Of a stretch of 36,868 bases of DNA, positions 24,507 through 35,500 are shown in pieces (positions within the stretch are counted from its first letter, which is position 1; each line of letters starts with the position of its first letter). The DNA lies in contig JAFQIB010000019.1 in NCBI GenBank assembly GCA_017397765.1, positions 1 to 36,868 on the forward strand, given 5' to 3'. The translations under genes and the position numbers were made by a program. Below the pieces are notes generated by a model, which had not been told where the DNA came from, made no database searches, and worked only from the letters and a program-made list of their open reading frames with translations. Source of the stretch: Clostridia bacterium (lineage in GTDB: Bacteria > Bacillota > Clostridia > Christensenellales > Aristaeellaceae).

Positions 24507-26365
24507 GCAAGCTGGAGTTGATAGAGCTTCTTGTAGATGCCGTCCTGCTCCAGCAGCTCCTGATGGGTGCCGGATTCGCGGATCTTGCCGTGATGCATGA
24601 CGATGATGCGGTCGCAGTGCTGGATGGTGGACAAGCGGTGAGCCACCATGATGGACGTGCGGCCCTCCATCAGCGTCTTGACGGCCTCCTGAATCCACTG
24701 CTCGGTCTCGGTGTCGATGTTGGCGGTGGCTTCGTCCAGGATGAGGATGGTCGGGTCGTAGGCCAGGGTGCGGGCGAAGGAGAGCAGCTGCCGCTGACCG
24801 GCGGAGAAGGTCGCGCCGCGCTCGGTGACCCGCTCGTCATACTGGTGGGGCAGCCGCTCGATGAAATGGCTGGCGTTGGTGTTGCGGGCAGCCTCGCGGA
24901 TGGTTTCGTCGGTGATGGAGTCATCCCGCAGGCGGATATTGTGCTTGATATCGCCGGTGAAGATGAACACATCCTGCTGCACCTGGCCGATGGCGGCGCG
25001 GATCTGCTCGCGGCTCATGTCGCGGATGTCTACGCCGTCGATGCGGATGGCGCCCTTCTGGATGTCGTAGTAGCGGCCGATCAGGTTGAGGATGGAGGAC
25101 TTGCCTGCGCCCGTCGCGCCCACGAAGGCCACCTTCTGGCCCGGCTCAATGACGAAGCTCACGTCCCGCAGCACCCAGTTGTTGTTGTCCATGGTGTCGG
25201 GCGTGGGGGTCTTGCCATCCCTGGTCTCATAGGCGAACCAGACATGGTCGAACTCGATCCGGCCCTTGATTTCAACAGGCTTGACGGGATTGCTCTTTTC
25301 CTTCACGATGGGCTCCACGTCCATGAGGGTGAAGATCTTTTCCGCCGAGGCAATAGCGGACTGCAGCGTGGTGAACATCTCCGCCAGCTCCTGGATGGGC
25401 TGGAACAGCTGGCTGATGTACTGGGTGAACATGTACAGCGTGCCGATGGAGATTGCGCCGGTGAGCACCTGGGAGGAGCCGCCGCCCAGGATGATGGCGG
25501 TGGCCACGATGGAGGCGAGGTAGATCAGCGGGCGGAAGATGCCGAAGATCATCATTTCCTGGAAGCCGGCCTTGTACAGGGCGGTATTCTTCTCGTCAAA
25601 CTCGTCGCACTTTTCCCTTTCCCGGTGGAAGATCTGGATGACCCGCATGCCGGAAAGATGCTCGGAGAGGAAGGTGTTCAGCGCGGTGATGCGGGTCTTG
25701 ACGACCTGATAGCACTTGCGGCTGAGCCGGCGGAAAATGAAGGTCAGCACAGCCACCACCGGCACCATCACCAGGGACAGCAGCGCCATTTTCACATCCA
25801 GCATCAGCATCACGGCGATCAGGCCGATCACCTTGATGACGTTGCGGAACAGACGGACGATGATGTTGGAGTACAGATCGTTGATGGCCTCGGTGTCGTT
25901 GGTGATGCGGGTGACGATGCGGCCCACGGGGGTGGTGTCGAAGAAGCGCATCGACAGGCTCTGCACATGGGCCATCAGCTCGGTGCGCAGGGTGTAGACG
26001 ATCTTCTGGCCCATCTCCTGGATCATCAGGTACTGCATGCGGTTGCATACAAAGGCCACCAGCATGACGCCGATGTAGAGCGCGGCGGTTTTGAGGATGC
26101 CGTGCCAGCGCTGATCGGGGGAGAGGGCCGCCAGCGCGGCGTCTGCCGTTTCGCCTTCAATCGTGAGAATATACTGGTCAATAGCGTCGCCGATGAGCAT
26201 GGGCCGGTACAGGTCCAGCGCGGTGAGGATGGCCACCAGCACAAAGCAGATCAGCACCGTTTTGATATAGGGGCGGAGGTAGCCCATCAGGCGCAGGAAG
26301 GCGTTACCGTTGTACTGGATGTCATTGGTCTCCTTGTCCTTCAGGCCGCGGACGAATTCAGACAT
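24503..26365 (-). CDS. Heterodimeric ABC exporter, subunit with full catalytic site
   Basis: This 620-residue fused exporter subunit has six membrane helices (about residues 25-340, FICFVLVAILTALDLYRPML-like N-terminus) and a nucleotide-binding domain. The domain has Walker A GATGAGKSSI, signature FSAGQRQLLSFARTL, Walker B TILILDEATANID with the catalytic Glu, and H-loop MVAHRLSTI. It resembles BmrD/YheH and TM288. Its ATG overlaps the stop of the partner gene by one base (TAATG), with GGAGG ahead. Drug or peptide export is the usual role; the substrate is unknown. Confidence 0.92.
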   Translation of the reverse strand: MSEFVRGLKDKETNDIQYNGNAFLRLMGYLRPYIKTVLICFVLVAILTALDLYRPMLIGDAIDQYILTIEGETADAALAALSPDQRWHGILKTAALYIGVMLVAFVCNRMQYLMIQEMGQKIVYTLRTELMAHVQSLSMRFFDTTPVGRIVTRITNDTEAINDLYSNIIVRLFRNVIKVIGLIAVMLMLDVKMALLSLVMVPVVAVLTFIFRRLSRKCYQVVKTRITALNTFLSEHLSGMRVIQIFHREREKCDEFDEKNTALYKAGFQEMMIFGIFRPLIYLASIVATAIILGGGSSQVLTGAISIGTLYMFTQYISQLFQPIQELAEMFTTLQSAIASAEKIFTLMDVEPIVKEKSNPVKPVEIKGRIEFDHVWFAYETRDGKTPTPDTMDNNNWVLRDVSFVIEPGQKVAFVGATGAGKSSILNLIGRYYDIQKGAIRIDGVDIRDMSREQIRAAIGQVQQDVFIFTGDIKHNIRLRDDSITDETIREAARNTNASHFIERLPHQYDERVTERGATFSAGQRQLLSFARTLAYDPTILILDEATANIDTETEQWIQEAVKTLMEGRTSIMVAHRLSTIQHCDRIIVMHHGKIRESGTHQELLEQDGIYKKLYQLQLA

Positions 26366-28170
26366 TACAGCGCACCTCCTTCCTGATCAGCCGGGTGCTC
26401 TTCATGCAGCTGCTTCTCCAGCTGCTGCTTGTCAAACAGGGATTTGTAGAGGCCGCCGTTTGCCAGCAGCTCCTCATGGCTGCCGTATTCCGCGACCTTG
26501 CCGTCATCCAGCACAAGGATGTGATCCGCGTCCTGGATGGTGGAGATGCGGTGGGCTACAATGATGGTGGTGCGGTTCTCCGCCCGGAGCTGCTTCAGGT
26601 TGTCCAGGATTCTGCGCTCGGTGTCCGTATCCACGGCGGAGAGCGCGTCGTCCAGGATCAGGATGGGGGAGGAGGCCTGGGGCGCTGCCGTCTTCATCAG
26701 CGCCCGGGCGATGGAGGAGCGCTGCTTCTGACCGCCGGAGAGGGTCACGCCGCGTTCGCCCACCACCGTCTGATACTGATCGGGGAAGGCGGCGATGTTC
26801 TCATGGATGCAGGCCAGCTTTGCCGCGTATTCCACGGAGGCAAGGGTCTTGTCAGCGCTGCCGAAGGCGATGTTGTTTTGCAGTGTGTCGGAGAAGAGGA
26901 AGCTGTCCTGGGGGACGCAGGCGATGCTTTCCCGCAGCACGCCCAGCGGGATGGCCTTCAGGTCGTGCCCGTCGATGGTGATCATGCCGTCCGCCACGTC
27001 GTAGAGGCGCACCAGCAGGCTGGGGATGGTGGATTTGCCCGAGCCCGTCCGGCCGAGGACGGCCAGGGTCTCGCCGGGCTTCACGGTGACGGAAACGTCC
27101 TCCAGCACGCGGATCTCCTGCATATCGGGGTAGGCGAAGGTGAGGTGGTTCAGGGTGATCTCGCCCTTCAGTGCGGTGATGGATTCGTCGGTCTGCTCGC
27201 CGTCCACGATCTCCGGCTCCTCCTGGAAGATGCCGAAGATGCGGCCCAGCGAGGCCAGACCCTGGCTGATGGAGGTGATGCATTCGCCCACCGCCATCAT
27301 GGGCCACACCAGCATGCCCACATAGCTGTTGAAGGCCACGAACTGACCCACGGTGATCTCCCCGTGGATGGCCAGATAGCCGCCGTAGAGCAGCGTCAGC
27401 AGCGTGGATGTACCGATGATCAGGTCCATCACGGGCATCATCAGCGCCTGCAGACGCACGACGTTCAGGTTCTTCTCCTTGGCGTTCTCCGTCGTGGCGG
27501 CAAAGGCGTACAGCTCCTTGCGCTCCTGCACAAAGGCCTTGATGACGCGGATACCGCTGATGGTCTCCTGCACCTGATCCGTCAGATGGGAGAAGGCCTC
27601 CTGACGGGCCTTGAAGCGCTTGTGCATGATCTTGCCGTAGAAGAAATCGCCCACGGTGATGACCAGCAGCGGGATGACCGCCACGCAGGTCAGCTTGGGG
27701 CTGACGTAGGTGATCATGTTCATCAGCACCAGCACGAGCATGACGGTGGCGTCAAAGGCGGTGATGACTGTCATGCCCAGCAGCATGCGCACGCTCATCA
27801 GATCGTTGGTGAAATGGGCCATCAGGTCGCCGGTCTTATGCTGGTTGAAATAGCGCATGGACAGCCGGGACAGGTGGCCGTACATATCGCCGCGCATTTC
27901 CCGCTCAATGGAGCGGGCGGCGCCGAAGATAAAGAAGCGCCAGCCGAAGCGGCCGATGGCGATCATCAGGCCCATGCCGGCGATCATCCATACGATGCGC
28001 ATCGCACCCTGCATGTCCAGGCTGCCGTCGGTCAGACCGTCGATGATCCGCCCGGTGAACTCGGGCACATAGACGTTCACCCAGTCCACCATGTACAGCG
28101 CTGCAATGCCCAGCAGATATTGCCACCAGTGGCGGGCTACATAGCGGCCGGCAAATCTGAGCTGCTTCAT
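26365..28170 (-). CDS. Heterodimeric ABC exporter, subunit with degenerate site
   Basis: This 601-residue exporter subunit resembles BmrC/YheI and TM287. The nucleotide-binding domain has Walker A GRTGSGKSTIP, signature LSGGQKQRSSIARAL, and Walker B ILILDDALSAVD, where Asp replaces the catalytic Glu. Such an asymmetric pair is the hallmark of heterodimeric exporters. The ATG at 28170 has GGAGG seven bases ahead; the longer open frame upstream crosses the promoter. It is the first gene of the two-gene operon. Confidence 0.92.
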   Translation of the reverse strand: MKQLRFAGRYVARHWWQYLLGIAALYMVDWVNVYVPEFTGRIIDGLTDGSLDMQGAMRIVWMIAGMGLMIAIGRFGWRFFIFGAARSIEREMRGDMYGHLSRLSMRYFNQHKTGDLMAHFTNDLMSVRMLLGMTVITAFDATVMLVLVLMNMITYVSPKLTCVAVIPLLVITVGDFFYGKIMHKRFKARQEAFSHLTDQVQETISGIRVIKAFVQERKELYAFAATTENAKEKNLNVVRLQALMMPVMDLIIGTSTLLTLLYGGYLAIHGEITVGQFVAFNSYVGMLVWPMMAVGECITSISQGLASLGRIFGIFQEEPEIVDGEQTDESITALKGEITLNHLTFAYPDMQEIRVLEDVSVTVKPGETLAVLGRTGSGKSTIPSLLVRLYDVADGMITIDGHDLKAIPLGVLRESIACVPQDSFLFSDTLQNNIAFGSADKTLASVEYAAKLACIHENIAAFPDQYQTVVGERGVTLSGGQKQRSSIARALMKTAAPQASSPILILDDALSAVDTDTERRILDNLKQLRAENRTTIIVAHRISTIQDADHILVLDDGKVAEYGSHEELLANGGLYKSLFDKQQLEKQLHEEHPADQEGGAL

Positions 28171-28207
28171 AGGAATTCCTCCATATTGAATAGAAGTCAC
28201 TCTTATC

Positions 28208-28236
28208 ATGATATCACAAATTTTGACTTTTGTACA
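28208..28236 (-). promoter_or_regulatory. Possible promoter of the ABC operon
   Basis: Minus-strand TGTACA (28236-28231) and TATCAT (28213-28208) are 17 bases apart. Overlapping palindromes ATCATGAT and TGATATCA at the -10 box could be an operator. The -35 match is weak. Confidence 0.4.
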
Positions 28237-28274
28237 GGGCAGAACGGTGGGAAAAGCTGAACGAAAATGAAACG

Positions 28275-28310
28275 AAAAAAGTCCGGAGGAGAGCAAAAGC
28301 GCCTTCGGAC
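28275..28310 (-). terminator. Terminator downstream of the AraC gene
   Basis: GTCCG (28310-28306 on the minus strand) pairs with CGGAC (28285-28281), with a further AGG/CCT stem after one mismatch. Six T residues follow. It lies 143 bases after the AraC stop in an AT-rich gap (28171-28452) in which I see no gene. Confidence 0.65.
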
Positions 28311-28452
28311 AATGCTTGGAAAATGTTAAAAAGTGGATATGTGATCAAAAAAGTGCGGTTACCTGTGCAGCATGGGGAAATGAATTTAATGTTATAATTA
28401 TTAAATGAATACAATGATACAACAATAAGAAACGAAAGTTATAATATAATCA

Positions 28453-29328
28453 TCAAATAGAGCCGGGACGAGCGGCCGCTTCGCTCTGGTGCTTGCGCCA
28501 TGCCCGGGGGGACATGCCGGAGATGCGGTCAAAGGCCCGCACAAAGGCGGAATAGTCGTTGAAGCCGCAGCGGTCGTAGACGTTCATCATCGCCTCGCCC
28601 TGGCGGATCAGCTGCTGGGCGTGCAGGATGCGGGCCTGCAGCACAAACTGATGCAGCGGCACCCCGTAGTGCTCCCGGAAGCGGCGGGCCAGGTGATACT
28701 TGCTGATGCTGAACAGCTCCTCCAGCCGATCCAGCGAGCAATCCTGGGTGAAATGCTCCAGCAGGTATTGATGCACATCCTCGATCAGCGACTGGGCCGG
28801 GGCGTGCACGGCCGGGGGCGTCTGGGTGATGTAGCGGCAGAAGCGGCTCAGCAGCACGGCCAGACAGCCGAATACCTCCACCCGGTCCAGGGCGGTGATG
28901 GCTTTGTCTGCAGGCGGGATCAGATCGACGATCTCCTTCAGCTCGGCATATTCCTCCGTGGGGACGAATACGTCCGGCGCGCTGCCGGTGCAGTATTCAT
29001 CCACGATGTCCTTCAGGGACACGGAGCCGTAGGACAGCTTGCGCAATATGCTGGGATGCACATTGACGCACAGCCGCTCGTAATACTCCCGGGGGGCGTC
29101 GCCGATCAGCCCATGCTCCGTGCGGGGCGGAATGACCAGCAGCTGGTAGGGATGCAGGGCAATCAGGTGCCCGTCAACGCAGTAAAAACCGCCGTTCCGG
29201 ATGTGAAAAAAGAACTCGTAGCTGTCGTGCTGGTGAAGGGTGAAATGCTCGTAAAAAGGATCGAGCGCGGCCTTGACCTTCCAGCTTTCGTGGCCCAGCG
29301 GAAGCCTTGAAGCGCCGTGAGCAGGCAT
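28453..29328 (-). CDS. AraC-family transcriptional regulator
   Basis: This 291-residue protein has an N-terminal cupin-like sensor domain (about 30-110: FTLHQHDSYEFFFHIRNGG, then HPYQLLVIPPRTEHGLIG) and two C-terminal AraC helix-turn-helices (about 190-285: CSLDRLEELFSISKYHLARR and NVYDRCGFNDYSAFVRAF). The ligand is probably a sugar or similar small molecule. The ATG at 29328 has GGAGG seven bases ahead; a TTG seven codons upstream precedes that Shine-Dalgarno. It is divergent from the giant adhesin gene and shares a 225-base control region with it, so it is the likely regulator of that gene. Confidence 0.9.
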   Translation of the reverse strand: MPAHGASRLPLGHESWKVKAALDPFYEHFTLHQHDSYEFFFHIRNGGFYCVDGHLIALHPYQLLVIPPRTEHGLIGDAPREYYERLCVNVHPSILRKLSYGSVSLKDIVDEYCTGSAPDVFVPTEEYAELKEIVDLIPPADKAITALDRVEVFGCLAVLLSRFCRYITQTPPAVHAPAQSLIEDVHQYLLEHFTQDCSLDRLEELFSISKYHLARRFREHYGVPLHQFVLQARILHAQQLIRQGEAMMNVYDRCGFNDYSAFVRAFDRISGMSPRAWRKHQSEAAARPGSI

Positions 29329-29411
29329 AAAAAAACCTCCGTTATTCAAACGTTTTCGTAAAAATGTTACGGTCGTATTTCAAAGATGATAATAACACTT
29401 TACTTGCATTT

Positions 29412-29440
29412 ATTATACCACAAATAAGTCCATAAAACAA
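29412..29440 (-). promoter_or_regulatory. Promoter of the AraC gene
   Basis: Minus-strand TTGTTT (29440-29435) and TATAAT (29417-29412) are 17 bases apart. The leader of about 75 bases contains an inverted repeat CGTAA/TTACG (29357-29371) and an AAACGTTT core (29348-29355) resembling a catabolite-control site. Confidence 0.7.
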
Positions 29441-29452
29441 GCAAAAAACGCA

Positions 29453-29481
29453 TTGAAAAAAGTAGAAATATGTGTGATAAT
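29453..29481 (+). promoter_or_regulatory. Promoter of the giant adhesin gene
   Basis: TTGAAA (29453-29458) and GATAAT (29476-29481) are 17 bases apart, with TGTG just ahead of the -10 box. The ATG follows 72 bases later. The promoter is back to back with that of the AraC gene. Confidence 0.65.
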
Positions 29482-29486
29482 ATTAG

Positions 29487-29527
29487 TTGTACCAATGGGT
29501 GCATATATATTGTATCAATTCGGTGCA
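29487..29527 (+). promoter_or_regulatory. Direct repeats downstream of the adhesin promoter
   Basis: TTGTACCAATGGGTGCA (29487-29503) and TTGTATCAATTCGGTGCA (29510-29527) are imperfect direct repeats, 23 bases start to start. Direct repeats about two helical turns apart are typical of AraC-family sites. Because they begin at the expected transcription start, binding here would more likely repress than activate. Confidence 0.5.
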
Positions 29528-29553
29528 AAAGTCTGTCCTTGGAAGGTGTTTAC

Positions 29554-32500
29554 ATGAAGAAGAATGCAAAGCTGATGCTCGTGCTGATCTGCACCCTGAT
29601 TTTCATGGTGCAGGGTTTTGCTGTGCCTGCGGCAAAGGCACAGGGCGACGTCATCATCAACGAGCTGACGGCAGAATCCATCTTTGCGGATCTGGGCGAT
29701 GCGCTCAATTATGGTACGGTAGCCCGGGAATGGGATCAGGCTGCCCATTCTGAAACCAGCGCCTGCGTGGACGTGCTGGACCGGCACACCAATACGGTGT
29801 TTGCCAATACGGACAGCACTTATTTCCATGCCATGAATTATAAGCTGGAAGTGAAAGTGTCCGCGCCACAGAGCTTGCAGGGCATGAGCTTTGCTTTATA
29901 TCGTTTTGACGGTGAAAAATATGTGCGCTGTGAAGGCACGGAAAAAACCGTGACGGACAATGTGAAGAGCACGGATCTGACCTGGGAAGTCAAAGAGGAT
30001 CTGAAGAACACCCGTCTGTATGTGTTCCAGACAGATGGGGATGGCTATGTGGCGGATGGCCAGCAGAACGGCTTGGGCTTGCAGGTGAATTATGGTGCCA
30101 GTGTATCTGCCTCTGCCCGGAATGATAACTATATTGGTAAAATCGTCATCCATCAACCGATGGGTGAAGGCGACAGCATGGGCTTCTTTAACACGTTCAA
30201 AAATTCCCCCTCCCTGACCTTTGGCCCTGAAACCCGCGCTTATTATAAAGAATTCAATCAGGAAACGCAGCAATACGAATATATTGAAATCATCCCCGGT
30301 GTAACGGAAAAAGATGTTGGCAGTGTACTGGTGAATTATTATTATACCGCTGATAAGGACTATTCTGCGGCAGATGGTGATGATGGTCTCACCATGGGCT
30401 ACACCAAAATGGACGGCCTGAGCTATGTGGACGGTCAGTTTGTGCGCAACGGCAACCAGGTTGTGGGTGTGCGTTATATGGAAAAGGGCGGCTATGCCGA
30501 TAAGCTGCTGGATAATGCTGAAAAATTCTCCAAGGAAGTAGCTAACCTGGGTGGCGGTGAAATCACCAGCCTGACCCCCGATACCACCGGTGGTTCCACG
30601 GTAACCGGGCCTGTGACGGATGACGGTTATGTAGTATCCCTTTACGATGCCGAAGTGGGCGCGGATGGTATTTTCCAGGTAAAGAAGGATATGGGCTGGG
30701 ATGGTATCCCAGTGGCCGAAAACGAATATGTGATCATCAACCTCATCTGCCCCAGTAAGGACGGTAAAGTGTTCATGGGCACAGACTCTTCTGATATTAC
30801 TTATTTTTATAAAGAAGGTCAGGGCCGCGGCGAAGGCGTTATGTGGGGGACGGCAGACTCCAACAGCAGCCAGCGTGTGATTTTTAACTTTGTTTATGCT
30901 GACGAAAACGGCATCATGCAGCCCTTTGAAGGCACCATTGAGCCCACCGCCCGTCACGGCGGCACCCTGCTGGCGCCCAAGGCCAATGTGGAATTGATCA
31001 AGGAAGTACATAACGGTGCCATCATTGCCAATTATGTGTACAACGGTCAGGAAATTCACCAGCGTACTCTGGCACCTCTGGGCCGGGAGACCTGGGTGAA
31101 AATGGACGGCGGTTGGCTGACGCTGGAAAAGGCCAGTCTGGGTTATGATTGGAGCATTCCGCCCTACGGTGAGTGGGTCGACATGTCTGATCAGGTGGAT
31201 CTGTCCGGCGCTGTGTTCGGCGTTTATACTGATGACAGCTGCTCCAAAGACAGCCTGGTCATGACCCTGACGACCGATAACGAAGGTAAGGCAAAGTCTG
31301 AACTGCTTGCTGCCGGTACGTATTGGATCAAGGAAATCACGCCTCTGAAGGACCACAACCTCGAGACTGAAGTGACTGAAGTAACGGTCGTGTCCGGCGA
31401 GACCGTGCAGGCTATTGGCGGCGGTCGTTGGGAACAGACTGGTTATTGGCAGTGGGAAGGCGAGTGGATCATTCCCGAAGAAAAATTCGTCAACCAGCAG
31501 AACAACGGCTATGCCTCTGTGCGAATTGTGAAGCACGACGAGTTCGGCGATGAGCTGCAGGGCGCACAGTTTGGCGTTTATACCCGTCAGTTGACGGGCT
31601 ATGGTCCCCAGTACAGACCTCAGTATACCTATACGCTGGTTGCTTCTGCGACTACCAACCGTAACGGTGTGGCGATCATTGAGAAGGTGCCGCTGAGGCA
31701 GGACGAGGTAACATATTATATCAGGGAAATAAAAGCCCCCAACGGTTATGAGGTGGGTTCTGAAGCGTATATCGAGATTACGCTGACGAAGGAAGAACAC
31801 CGCGACAAGATCATCACCATCGACGGTAATGGCAATGCGGAGGGTACGGCTTTCGTCAACAACGTGATCCGCGGCAACATGGCCCTGAAGAAGGTGGACG
31901 CTAAGACCAACGCCAACCTGGAGGGCGCTGAGTTCACCATCTACAGCGATCGCAAATGCACGCAGGTGGTGGGCGTGATGACCACCAAGCGGGGCGGCGA
32001 TGCAGATTCCCGCAATGTGATCGAGGGCAAGGATGGCCTGGTTCCCGGCATCTACTATGTAAAGGAAACAAAGGCGCCCGACGGCTACCTGCTGCCTGCA
32101 AATCCCACTGTGTATACGGTCCAGGTGCAGCCGGATGTGATGGTGGACGTGGTGAGTGGCGATGTGATCGACCGTGCGCCGGAAGCGACCGCCATCGGCA
32201 ACGATCAGGCCATCAACATCACCGGCTCCAAGGTGTGGTTCGATGTGGGCTTTGAGAACAGCCGCCCGCAGGAAATCAAGGTGAACCTGTACAAGGGTAA
32301 GGACACCAATCCCTACATCAGCCAGGTTGTTTCCCAGCAGACGGATTGGAAGTTCTCCTTCACGAATCTGCCCCGCTTCGATAAGAATGGTGATGAAATC
32401 GAGTATACCATCAAGGAAGATCTGTCCGGCAAGGCGTACGATTACTACACCTATATTAATGAAGTAGACGAAAACGGAAACATCACGGCGACCATCGCCA

Positions 32501-35500
32501 ACAGTATCAAAAAGACCAGGATCAATGGTAAAAAGGTCTGGGAAGATACGGCTCAGAATGATCCTGACCGGCCCAATAATATTACCTTCTACCTGTATCA
32601 GCAGGTGGGCGACGACCTGGTGCCTGTGAAGAACCAGGATGGCACGCAGATGTCTGCCATCGGTGGCAGCTATAACAGCTATCAGTTCAAGTTTGAAAAC
32701 CTGCCCTCCTACGACGCCAAGGGCAACAAGGCGGAATATGTGGTGCAGGAGGCGGAATCCGACAAGTATGTGCAGGTGGACGTCACCACCGAAACCAAGA
32801 CGGAGCAGGGCAACACCTATCTGGAGTTCACCCTGATCAACCGCATGGTCGTGCCTCTGGCCGGTACCAAGGTCTGGCAGGACAGCAGCAATGCGGACGG
32901 CACTCGTCCTGAGAATGTGACGCTGGTGGTGTACCGCAATGGCGAGCGGATGCAGCCCCAGCCCACCATCGAATGGGACAAGGAAACTGACACCGACGTG
33001 TGGCAGTGGAGCATCTCCGGCCTGCCCAAGTATGATGAAAACAGCAATCTGATCACCTATACTGTCAAGGAAGAGCGTGTGCCTGCCGGTTACGTCGGCA
33101 CGGTCAGCGATGACGGGCTGAACTTCTACAACACCAAGCCCGGTTCTATCCGCCTGTATAAGATCTATGTGGATGATAATGGCGCGAACCAGGTGCTGAA
33201 TGGTGCAGAATTCATGCTGTACTACGATGCAGACTGCAATAACCCTGTATCTGACGAGGTGTATGTGACGTCCCATGTCAGCAACACCCGCAATGGCTTC
33301 ATTGAGATCACGGGCCTGACGCCCGGCGACTACTACATCCGCGAGGAGAAGGCGCCGGAGGGCTTCGTGCTGCCCAAGCCCAACAAGCCCATCAAGGTGA
33401 CGGTTGTGGCCGGTGAGATCGCCCGCGTTAACGGCGATCACGGCGTTGTGGTCAATTATCCCGACAGCCAGTCCACCACTGTTGCCGTGACCAAGGTCTG
33501 GGCCGGCGATGATGATAAGCTGGACGCCCGTCCCGAGAGCATCACCGTGCAGCTGTACCAGAACGATCAGCCCATGTCCGGCAAGACGCTGGAGCTGACG
33601 GCTGCTGGCAACTGGTACGGTGAGTTCACCAAGCTGCCCGGCAAGGACGCCAACGGCACTCCCTACACCTACAATGTAAAGGAAACTGCCGTGGTGCCCG
33701 GCTACCTGACCTCTGTGTCCGGCAGCGTGGATGCTGGCTTTACCATCACCAATACGTACAATTACACTTCCATTTCCGTGAAGAAGGAATGGAAGGGCCT
33801 GGCAACCCTGGAGGGCCTGCCGGAAGTGACCGTGCAGCTCAAGGCGAATGGTCAGGATGTGCCCGGCAAGACGGCTGCGCTGAGCAGCGCCAATAACTGG
33901 ACTGCCGAATTTGATCAGCTGCTGATCAAGGATGAAAACGGCATCGAGATCACCTACACCGTGGAGGAGACCACCGAGCTGAGCGACTTCAATGTCACCT
34001 ACTCCGGCGACAAGAACAACGGCTTTGTGGTGACCAACACGGTTGCCGGCGGTTACATCACCCTGAAGAAGGTGGACGGTGACAACAACAACGGCCTGTC
34101 CGGCGCTGAGTTCACCATCTACTCCGATAAGGACTGCCAGAACGAAGTTTCCAAGATGACCACCGGCAGTGGCGGTGTTGCCACCTCTGAGATCCTGAAG
34201 CCCGGCACCTACTATGTGAAGGAAACCAAGGCTCCCCAGAATTACCAGATCGGCCTGAAGGACGCTGTCGAAGTGACGGTTGTGCGCGACCAGACGGTCA
34301 CGGCCAAGGGCGACGCTGCCAACGGTGACTTCACCAACCTCAAGCGCGTGCTTGTCTACATTAATAAGGTAGAAGCGGTGAAGAACGAGTGGGGTCAGTT
34401 TGACGCCAACTCCGCCAAGCCGCTGAAGGACGCAGAATTCACCATCTACTCTGACAGCAACTGCACGCAGGTCGTGACGGTGCTGGTGACGGATGAAAAC
34501 GGCTATGCGGAAGCTGCGCTGGTGCCCGGCCGTCAGTACTGGGTCAAGGAGACCAAGGCGCCTGCCGGTTATGAGATCGTTGTAACCGGAACGAAGGATT
34601 TCTGGGCCAACCTGGGCAATCCCATGCAGCTTACCTGGGGTAGCTGGGACCAGAATGTCAACGGCGCAATGGTCAATGTCAAGGTGGAGACCGGTGCCAT
34701 CACCCTGACGAAGGTCAGTGAGAACGACAACAAGGCGCTGGAAGGCGCTGTGTTCGGTGTGTACAAGCAGGATGGCACGCTGGTTGCGGAGATGCCTGCC
34801 ACCGATGCAAACGGCGTTTCCACGGTGGAGAATATCCCTGTGGGCACCTACTACGTGCAGGAGATCAAAGCGCCCGAGGGCTACAAGAAGAACGACACGC
34901 GCTTTGACAACATCCAGGTGACCGCGAACGGCACCGCCCAGGTGAACTCCGGCAACCCCATCACCAATACTGCAACGACCGAAGCGACGATCGTGAAGGT
35001 GTGGGACGACGAAAACAACCTTTACCAGCGTCCTGCTGGCCTGAAGGTGAGCCTGAGCGACGGCAGATACGTGGTCTATGAAATCACGTTGACAGAAGGG
35101 AACGGCTGGACCGCGACGGTTAGTGATCTGCGGAAGTACGATGCAGATGGCAATCTGATCACCTACACCTGGACGGAAGACGAAACCGGTCTGCCCGAGG
35201 GCTACACGCTGACCAACACCAGCGTGAACGGCACGGTGACGACGCTGACGAACAGCTACGAAGAGGTGGAGAAGTTCGGCGGCTTCAAGTTCACCAAGGT
35301 GGACGAGACTGGTATGCCGCTGAACGGCGCAACCTTCAAGGTCTATGCCGACAAGGATAAGACGATTGAGGTTCCCAATCTGGTGGACGACGGCAAGGGC
35401 GGGTTCTCCATGATTGGTCTGCCTGCCGGCAATACCTATTATATTGAAGAAACTGCTGCGCCTTCCGGCTATGTCAAGGATCCGATGCTGTATGAAGTGA

